DNA of 64,000 nt from Chrysoperla carnea. Lineage: Eukaryota; Arthropoda; Insecta; Neuroptera; Chrysopidae. Below the pieces are notes generated by a model that worked only from the letters and a program-made list of their open reading frames with translations, did not search any database and was not told the DNA's origin. The position numbers were made by a program, and so were the translations under genes. This document shows, piece by piece, positions 57,801 to 64,000 of the stretch (positions are counted from its first letter, which is position 1; each line of letters begins with the position of its first letter). The stretch covers positions 65,293,501-65,357,500 of the forward strand of contig NC_058341.1 in NCBI RefSeq assembly GCF_905475395.1. Reading direction: 5' to 3'.

Positions 57801-60800
57801 CTTTAGAATTTGTATCGGCGAGTTAGTCATATTTCGTTGTGGCTATATAGTATTTTAGATTAATCTTTCTAGCAATATCGTTGAAGCCTGGGCAAAAACG
57901 TTGTTTCGCGTTAAACAATAAATATTTTCTTTTTTTCCGTAGAATTCAAGGTCTAAAATTTTTTTTGCATTTTCCGAAAATTTTAAGCAATTAGCCTTTT
58001 TTCCTGGGAAGATTAAAAAAAATCCTCTAGATGGCAGGATATATTTGTTCCCCCCCTATTGTTGCCATCTAGCGGATCTTTTTTTAATCTCCCCAAGAAA
58101 AAGGCTAATTAAAGCATTATATTTGTTAAATAATACTAATAAAATTTTTTAACTAACTACATAAGAAAAATTATAAACATCATATGATCCTTAAATCCGT
58201 ACATACAATAATTAATAATTCCAGACCTTTTTCTTTGAAGATCCGCTAGCTGGCAACACATAGGGGTACAAATATATCCTGCCATCTATGAGATTTATTT
58301 TTAATCTTCCCAGGAAAAAGGCTAATTTGTCACCATATTATTAAAAAATTAATTGTTGTAAAATTAATGTTCTTTTTTCGCATTTTCGAATGTGTTCTTA
58401 AATCGTTGGTATATAGCATCTTCATTTTTTATGAATGTAAATGTAAAAATATTTTTCATTTGAAAAATTTTTATTTTTATCGAAAAACTTAAATTATCTC
58501 AAACAAGTGAAAATAAACAATTGACTGAGTTAATTGATGAAATACCATGCATAGACAGTGGTTATTACTCTTTCACATTACACATATACCTATCTATACA
58601 TAATCCCAACTATATATAAATACATACTATATACAGTGTGTGTTTGAAGCATCTTGGGATAGAAATATGTCTGTAGTATGACTGAATACAGAATACATTC
58701 GTTTAGTAATGCATCTAAAAGAGAGGTATTATATACATACATTGAATTACTTGGAAGACACTTGGAGGTGGGAGTTTTTTAGTTACAGATAACTAGTAAG
58801 TTGATATGCAACAAATCTCCCACTCTCTGCATGCATACAACGCAACAGCTTGTCCTATCGTATCTGTAGTGTTACAATACATGAATAATACCTCTCTTTT
58901 AGATGCATTACTAAACGAATGTATTCTGTATTCAGTCATACTACAGACATATTTCTATCCCAATCTATCTCTAACGGTTTACAAGATGGTCTAGGGACCC
59001 AAGACCCAATTGACCCATGTTGCTCATTTACGAACTCGACCTCACTTTTTACGTCCTGAGTGCGCTGTAAAAATTTCAGCGTTTCATAACTCAAAAACGA
59101 AATCTTTTTTCGTTTTTGAGTTATCGTGTTCACAGACGGACGGACATTCGAAAATGGACTAATTAGATGATTCTATGAATACCTACCCCAAAATTTTGTT
59201 TATAGCATCAATATTTTTAAGCGTTACAAACTTGGGACTAAACTTAATATACTATGTATATTTCATATATACATGGTATAAAAATATTCGATAACTTGAA
59301 ACTTTACTTTAACCTGAAAAAAATTGTGTCAAAAAACGCAATTATACAATTTCACATCCCCTTTTCAACACAGGTAAAATATATGTATGGTTTTCTATTT
59401 TTTTAAATGTATAATAGTATTTATTCATTGAGAATATCAGAGAAGATGACCGTGAAATATTTTATATTGACTATTTTTACAGAAATCTGTAATTTATGTT
59501 AATGCCAAATGACTACTTTTATAGAAATCTGTAATTTATGGCAATGTGAAATTACATTAATTTTTTTTTTTTTTTTTTTAAATTAATATATCTTTATAAT
59601 TTATATCTCTGTTATTCTGAAGTATGAGCTATATTGCTGTACAGTTTCATTAAAAACCATTAGCTAGTTTTAGCGTGAAAGCGTAACAAACAAACAAACA
59701 AACAAACATGCTTACTTTGGCATTTATAATATATAGAGACTAGCTGACCCGGCGAACTTTGTTCCGCCTTAATGGCAATAAATAAGCTTTTTTTTTTTAA
59801 TTGTAAAAAATACAAACAAAAATAAAAAAATACATTAATCATTCATAATTATTTCTGTATTTTAGTACATAGGTTGCTCTTCATTTAAGTACCTTGTGAT
59901 ACACGACATTTTTTTTTTATTATCAGGCGCAAAAACAAACAACGCAGATGGTCTTCCGACCCGTGAACATGTCATGTATAATTGACCATGGGAAAAACAT
60001 GAATGTTCTAGATTTAAACCACAAACTTTTAAGGATTGGCCAATAAGTTCATCATAGATGGCACCACCGCCGAAATAAATGTTAGTTCGATAAGTTTACT
60101 ATAGATGGCGCCACCATCGAAATAAATGTTAGCTCAATATGTTTACTATAGATGGCACCACCACCGAAATAAATGTTAGTTCAATATGTTTACCATAGAC
60201 GGCGCCACCACCGAAATAAATGCTAATTCAATATGTTTACTACAGATGGCACCACCATCGAAATTAATGGTAGTTCAATAAGTTTACCATAGATGGCAAT
60301 GGCACCACCACCGAAATGAATGTTAGTTCAATATGTTTACCATAGATGGCGCCACCATCGAAATAAATGCTAGTTCAATATGTTTACTACAGATGGCACC
60401 ACCATCGAAATTAATGTTAGTTCAATAAGTTTACCATAGATGGCGCCACGAAAAACATGAATGTTCTAGATTTAAACCACAAACTTTTAAGGATTGGCCA
60501 ATAAGTTCATCATATACTTTTAATTTCTTAATTAAATTATCTATCTGCTGATACTAATTTCGATTAGCTAACAGGTTGGTGAAGTTACCTCATCAATTAT
60601 GAACAGATAAGTCAATATAAGTAACTACACCAAACTGTTAGTCAATCATTTGGTACATCAGAAGAAAGATAATTTCATAACGAAAATAATGGTATAGGCT
60701 TGCCTGAAAAAAACCGTTCATGGAAAAAATTAACTAAAATTAATGAATTTAAAAATAGCCATGAACACTTTTCGATAAAAAAAAATGATAGGCATGCTTA

Positions 60801-62083
60801 AAAATCAATAAAATTTCATAAAAAATATGTCTCAACTGGTTATCAAATGGGTGAAGATCGACCTTATACCGTCTTTTGTACTAATATATCTTTGGTGCTA
60901 AATATTATTTAACATGTTTAAATTATATGTCAAGTGTAATTAAAATGCTAAATATAGATATTTTTATTTAGGTTTCCTGTTGGTGGAGATATGCGTAAAA
61001 AATGGCTTGATGCGTTTGGATTTGAAGAAGACGATGTTTTTAGAAATACACTTGTGTGTTCAAATCATTTTGAAAATGATTGTTACCACGTTCCTAATCA
61101 TTTAACTGGGAATAAAGTATTGAAAAAGGGTTCCATCCCTTCGTTATTGCTTGCTGTTCAAATGGTCAAGAAAACACCACGTAAAATGTAAATTACTTGT
61201 TATGATTGTTACACATGAAACGGATTAATCCATTTTATTTATATGTTTTAACTATCAGCTTAACTTAATTAGTCACGTTGTTTTGCACAACTTTTGAGCT
61301 CAGTAAAAAATGAAAAGTTTCTGTTTGTATCGCCCAAGGCTTCTTTTTAAATAAAATTATCGAATTGTATGCGAATTTGTTATCAATTTGAATGGAAATA
61401 ATGTTTAGCCACTGGAAAACTAACTTTCCACTTTGTAGATTTGTCATTTATTTGTCATATTAATAATTAAAATTTCGTGTATATGTTACAGAAAATTAGA
61501 TTTCGATGGAGAGTCTTCTAATACGGCCGTAGGATCAACTTCAAACATGGAATTATTTAGTGATAATTATAAAATGGAATTAGTTTCTACTGAAACTCCA
61601 AGAAATAAATTTGTTTCAACGGACAATTCAAAAATGGAATTTGTTACTGCTGGAAATGAAAGTATTAGATTGGAAGAATCGACATCAAGCAAACTTTTTG
61701 GCGCAAAATCTGCAAATACTGATGTAGAACCACCCTCGAGCATAGAATTACCTAGTATTAGTTCTGAAATGGAATTTATTGCTCCTGGAAGCAGTGTATT
61801 GAAAACATCTATAACTCAAAAACGATGGCGCCCTGCTTATGTTTCGCAAGTCGATATGGAACACGAATTTGATATTCCTCGACACGCCAAAAGTCATTCC
61901 AGTTTGGCAGTTGATAAAATACAGAAAAAGAAAATTATCGCCTTAAATCGAGACAATCGATTATTAAAAGCCAGAGTAAAAAATTTAGAAACGTTTCTAA
62001 ATCATTTGAAGAGCAAGAACTTGATATCCGAAGAGGCCTATTCGAACATACAGGTAATGATATCGCCCATTATGCGGCAATAG
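54783..62083 (+). CDS. THAP-domain protein derived from a P-element/THAP9-type transposase
   Basis: Exons: 54783-54838, 60972-61187, 61492-62083 (or to 62053 if spliced onward). GT-AG junctions with matching phases give 287 aa to the stop at 62083. Residues 1-80 form a THAP zinc domain: Cys5, Cys8, Cys48 and His51 in C-x2-C-x39-C-x2-H spacing, with conserved Pro21, Trp30 and Phe52 and a GSIPSLL box like AVPTIF. Next is a Ser/Thr-rich linker, then RPAYVSQVDMEHEFDIPRHA. A coiled coil at about 233-266 ends LNHLKSKNLIS, the sequence expected just before the catalytic domain of THAP9/P-element transposases. The catalytic domain is absent; a relic of its C-terminal part follows at 62104. THAP domains bind DNA specifically, so a nuclear DNA-binding role is likely. 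The gene could be a truncated transposase or a domesticated THAP gene. Exon 1 lies 6.1 kb upstream and is inferred from exact phase and motif fit. Confidence 0.85.
54839..56249. other. THAP intron 1, first part: duplicated and inverted segments
   Basis: GTTTCCATGGAAACGATACA (about 55207) recurs as a direct copy near 55994 with the following 80 bp (GGATGCATAT, GGATTGCATTTA). AAGGTTATAAGAAGGAGAAC (about 55626) pairs inverted with about 55918-55945. No coding sequence; the 70-codon minus frame at 55788-56000 overlaps the inverted arm. Confidence 0.6.
56251..56434. mobile_element. Palindromic MITE of the CCCTGGTGGAAAAA family, copy 4 (inverted interior)
   Basis: The same termini as the other copies, but the interior runs in the opposite direction (GAATTTCTCAACGTTTTCGG). 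Located in THAP intron 1. Confidence 0.9.
56535..56595 (+). pseudogene. THAP exon 1, dead copy C
   Basis: ATGGTTTTTGCAAAATTTTA then TTTGCAAGGAATATTTTAAAG: the start is kept, but the Cys codons are lost to a one-base shift and a stop appears after 12 codons. The 3' flank (AATTATTAAATAATATTTAT, then GCCAGAATATTATATTG) matches copy A. Confidence 0.82.
56937..58440. repeat. Foldback element, about 1.5 kb, with a nested inverted repeat
   Basis: ACGATTTAGGAATACGTTCG and AAAATGCGATAAT near 56960 pair with about 58380-58405. GACGCGAAACAACATTTT and AGAAAGGTTCATCTAAAATA pair with 57850-57915. A second inverted pair, CCTCTAGATGGCAGGATATA (58034) and TATATCCTGCCATCTATGAG (58271), is nested within. The frames at 56959-57641 are arm or interior sequence. 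THAP intron 1. Confidence 0.82.
58500..59290 (-). repeat. R2-family dispersed repeat carrying a nested foldback
   Basis: Starts AACAATTGACTGAGTTAATT and ends CATATATACATGGTATAAAA, with TGACCCATGTTGCTCATTTA inside. The foldback at 58654-58963 interrupts it. Confidence 0.75.
58654..58963. repeat. Foldback with two identical 79-bp arms
   Basis: 58654-58732 is exactly the reverse complement of 58885-58963 (79 of 79 by eye). The 152-bp centre is unrelated. The identity suggests a young insertion or gene conversion between the arms. Confidence 0.93.
59291..59740. other. No gene seen; Helitron-associated end sequence
   Basis: Includes a (CAAA)n run at about 59688-59706 just before GCATTTATAATATATAGAGA, the usual lead-in to the Helitron-related sequence that follows. 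Confidence 0.45.
59741..60520 (-). mobile_element. Helitron remnant: helicase C-terminus split by a minisatellite
   Basis: The minus strand ends GGCGGAACAAAGTTCGCCGG then GTCAGCTAG before a T, a Helitron-type terminus. Upstream of it, 59925-60060 encodes DELIGQSLKVCGLNLEHSCF, then SHGQLYMTCSRVGRPSALFV and FAPDN. This is the last helicase block of PIF1-like Helitron proteins. The DELIGQSLKVCGLNLEHSCF part is present twice, at about 59992-60058 and 60448-60513, with a minisatellite between. Confidence 0.85.
60052..60447 (+). repeat. 47-bp minisatellite, about 8.5 copies
   Basis: The unit is a TAGATGGCRCCACCAYCGAA block, then ATAAATGTTAGTTCAATA, then a TGTTTACCA block. Copies differ at a few sites (GCACC/GCGCC, ACC/ATC). 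One unit has a 6-bp insertion (GGCAAT). Confidence 0.9.
60521..60971. other. End of THAP intron 1; no gene seen
   Basis: AT-rich sequence ending in the TTTTTATTTAG acceptor of exon 2. Confidence 0.5.
60972..61187 (+). CDS. THAP gene exon 2
   Basis: Completes Arg19 and encodes FPVGGDMRKKWLDAFGFEED, then LVCSNHFENDCY with Cys48 and His51, and the KKGSIPSLL box. Ends CGTAAAAT before the donor GTAAAT; without splicing it would stop at once. Confidence 0.92.
61492..62083 (+). CDS. THAP gene exon 3 (linker and coiled coil)
   Basis: Acceptor GTTACAG at 61485-61491; the phase joins exon 2. It holds several KMEL/KMEF repeats (about 98-185), then the RPAYV block, then the coiled coil and HLKSKNLISEEAYSNIQ. 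A donor CAG|GTAATG at 62053/62054 would remove the last nine codons and keep phase 0. Confidence 0.9.
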
Positions 62084-62103
62084 TTTAAAGAAGATTCATG
62101 TTA

Positions 62104-62610
62104 GGTAGGAAGCCGCAAAAATGATTGCGCGTCTAGCCGTACAATTGTTAACTAAAAGTGTGGCGGTTTCTACAAACTATTGCCCATTATAAAAATATAT
62201 TGCCGATTATAATCGATGGCTTTGATATTCTTAACAGCAGATCGATATTTTCCAAAAACCCGTTAGCCGCAAAATTGGGTGAAGAAAATTTAGAATATAT
62301 CACAGAACGTGTAAATTCTTTTATAAAATATATTTCTGGATTGAAATTTGAAAATAGGCGCCCTATGATTTATCCTGAGAGAAAAGTTGGATTTTTGAGA
62401 TTTATCATCTGGCTTGATTTATGCAATAGAATTATTTAAAGTTTAAAATAAAAATAACATTTCGTTATGTTTTACCGTACAAACTTAGCCAAGATCATTT
62501 GGAAGTATTTTTAAGTGCGTTGCGCCGTAGAGGATGTGGGTTTAATAACAACACTACTGCGCATTAATTCAAAAACGCTTATAGAAGGCTTATTTGTTTG
62601 TGCGTAACGA
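62104..62610 (+). pseudogene. P-element/THAP9-type transposase C-terminal relic
   Basis: Three pieces in order, in different frames. At about 62106: EAAKMIARLAVQLLTKSVA. At 62200-62440: FDILNSRSIFSKNPLAAKLG, then ENLEYI and YPERKVGFLRFIIWLD. At about 62465-62600: PYKLSQDHLEVFLSALRRRG, then NNNTTAH and FKNAYRRLI. These are the conserved C-terminal blocks of THAP9/P-element transposases, including the Q-D-H-L-E-x-F block that probably carries the third catalytic acid. At least two frameshifts and several stops are present. The part between coiled coil and EAAKM, with the first two catalytic Asp residues, is missing. Confidence 0.87.
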
Positions 62611-62739
62611 TTTACATTAGAACGTTCCACTATGGTTATCGTCAGCAATTCTGAAATCGAATTTGAAATCAGTCAAAATTTCGATATTTATAAACTTTTT
62701 TGTCGATTATTTTTACAATTTGACGCTTGAAGGCTTCAT

Positions 62740-63640
62740 CAAGCGCATGCACGGATCCAGCCCTCAAATGCGAATCGGAGTATGGACTCGCTCATGATCG
62801 ATATAGTGCATTCCTACAGAGGAGATGTTTACAAAAAAATATGACGCTCTGACCAAAATTGTTTACAGTGTATTTGTTATTAATAAACCTGAATATGTTA
62901 ATTTGTTCACTCACCACGTTAAACTCTAAACTACTGAACCAATTTTGATGAAATTTTTACAACTTCAAATTAAGGTAAACACCAGTATACATTTTATATT
63001 AAATAATTTTATTTAGGTGCCTACTTAAATAACAAATAGCTACAAGCTTTCGGTTTTTTTTTGCGAAAGCATTGATGATATCATCGATTTCTAGATGTTT
63101 AGGATAGCAAGCCCGAATAATAAAAGTCCCACCTGTCCCATTAAAGCACGCAACCAAGATTTTATCCCGTGAAGTGTAGAAAACGATCTCTCTGTGGTAG
63201 CTACGCTGACCGGAAGAGTTACGCTTCAAATCTTGGTCGCATGAGATGAGCTACCGACTCTGATATGGTGGAATTATTTTCACATTGTTTTCCATTTGAC
63301 CATTCAGAGTCGGTATTCATTTATAATAGTTGATTCACTATCATCAATAAATCAGCGGTGCATCGGAACCTTTTTTCACTGACTGGATATCGATATTCAA
63401 GTATTGGCACCAACATTTGGTCATTGATAACGGAATTTAATATAGGGGTATATTTAAATTGATTTCCGAAAGTACTCTTCTACCGATTTCGCTAGGATTT
63501 TCCCCCCAAAAATTATCAGAAGGGGGTTTAGTATGAAATTAGGAACAATAGACTAACTATTTAGAGCGATTCATTTTTGCTTTCATTAATATCTAATTCT
63601 ATTTAAGTGATGGGCAATCGTCATTATGAGGTTATATCTT
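62740..63640 (-). mobile_element. hAT-like element, decayed copy (inverse of 8917-10089 and 7765-8170)
   Basis: GCACGGATCCAGCCCTCAAA begins it. GGAGTATGGACTCGCTCATG with ATCGATATAG matches the inverse of about 9970-10080. 63230-63580 matches the inverse of 7840-8170 (CAACTATTATAAATGAATAC, GTACTTTCGGAAATCAATTT). The 76-codon frame at 62999-63229 is repeat sequence related to 9550-9720. Confidence 0.75.
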
Positions 63641-63706
63641 AAATTAATTGAAGTAACATCTGCAAACTAGAAGTAAAGCTTTTAATTTATTTTATAATTG
63701 TTACAG

Positions 63707-64000
63707 AATACTTTAAGTACTTCTACAGAAAAGATGAATATTCAAGAGGAATCATTTATTGAACATGATTCACTTATTGACATTAAAGAAGAGCCAATTA
63801 TTGATATAAAAGAAGAACCAGTTGATTCCATACAAGAACAATATCAACCGATTGATCCTTTAAGTCTACCCAATTATGAAGGTGATTCATCCCAAACTGA
63901 ACAACATCAGTTAAATGTTTATAAGAATACAATGAATATGGTTAAAGTAGAAGACGTCCCATCCGAGTATAATGAAGATGCACATTTTAGAAATGATTGT
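63707..64000 (+). CDS. Acidic IKEEP-rich exon, open at the window end
   Basis: Follows the acceptor TAATTGTTACAG. The frame NTLSTSTEKMNIQEESFIEH, then DSLIDIKEEPIIDIKEEPVD, then VKVEDV runs without a stop to base 64000. The IKEE and VKVED motifs fit the psi-K-x-E SUMO acceptor pattern common in insect zinc-finger and THAP regulators. Its phase (0) agrees with the alternative donor at 62053, so it may be exon 4 of the THAP gene. Alternatively, ATG at 63734 starts a separate gene with a non-coding upstream exon. Confidence 0.7.

Noticed and set aside
58806..58994. 62-codon frame across the foldback
   Set aside because: It lies in the hairpin arm and centre, with no homology recognised.
60052..60447. 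Regularly spaced repeats resembling a CRISPR array
   Set aside because: There are no unique spacers; the whole 47-bp unit repeats. The host is a eukaryote and the array lies in a Helitron remnant.
62158..62439. 93-codon frame as a separate gene
   Set aside because: Its start codon is arbitrary. Homologous transposase blocks continue before and after it in other frames, so it is part of the decayed transposase.

Overview
The window looks like part of an insect nuclear genome. It is very AT-rich, its genes are split by phase-consistent GT-AG introns, and it is crowded with transposon debris typical of insects: Helitrons, Penelope-like and non-LTR retroelements, hAT, mariner and P-element/THAP relatives, and many hairpin-forming MITEs. 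A beetle or another transposon-rich insect would fit, but I cannot name the species. Only three gene models are well supported; almost everything else is repetitive or featureless.

Layout. 1-23250 is repeat territory: a dispersed repeat family, a 5'-truncated non-LTR reverse transcriptase (2914-4075), a 140-bp tandem repeat (about 5960-6680), hAT-like elements, a mariner transposase relic, several foldback elements, a PIF1-type Helitron helicase piece (minus), a Penelope-like RT plus GIY-YIG relic (15907-17050), a 2.7-kb element with long inverted repeats and a broken Cys-rich gene, and a hAT-like element dense in TGACGTCA and TTACGTAA sites. 23419-25055 is an intact poly-C2H2 zinc-finger gene (525 aa, one 59-bp intron). 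25630-29800 holds another retroelement remnant, a Helitron and a hAT MITE with a perfect 8-bp target duplication.

30066-49885 (minus) is a complete seven-exon ferrochelatase gene. Its exons join in frame to 391 codons, with a mitochondrial presequence at the N-terminus and all four [2Fe-2S] cysteines. Its introns are filled with TIR MITEs, foldbacks, a Helitron and a long near-palindrome.

51993-53660 is a decayed zinc-finger gene split by a Helitron that itself carries a hAT element. 54300-64000 contains a THAP-domain gene (plus strand). Three copies of its first exon exist and only one is intact. The gene encodes THAP plus coiled coil, the front end of a P-element/THAP9-type transposase. 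Immediately downstream lies a frameshifted relic of the transposase C-terminal part, with the catalytic core missing between them. A donor site at the end of the coiled coil is in phase with an acidic IKEEP-rich exon that runs off the window, so this may be a transposase-derived host gene. This is the most interesting locus in the window.

The genes do not form a pathway. Ferrochelatase is a housekeeping heme-biosynthesis gene; the zinc-finger and THAP proteins are probable DNA-binding proteins in repeat-rich DNA.
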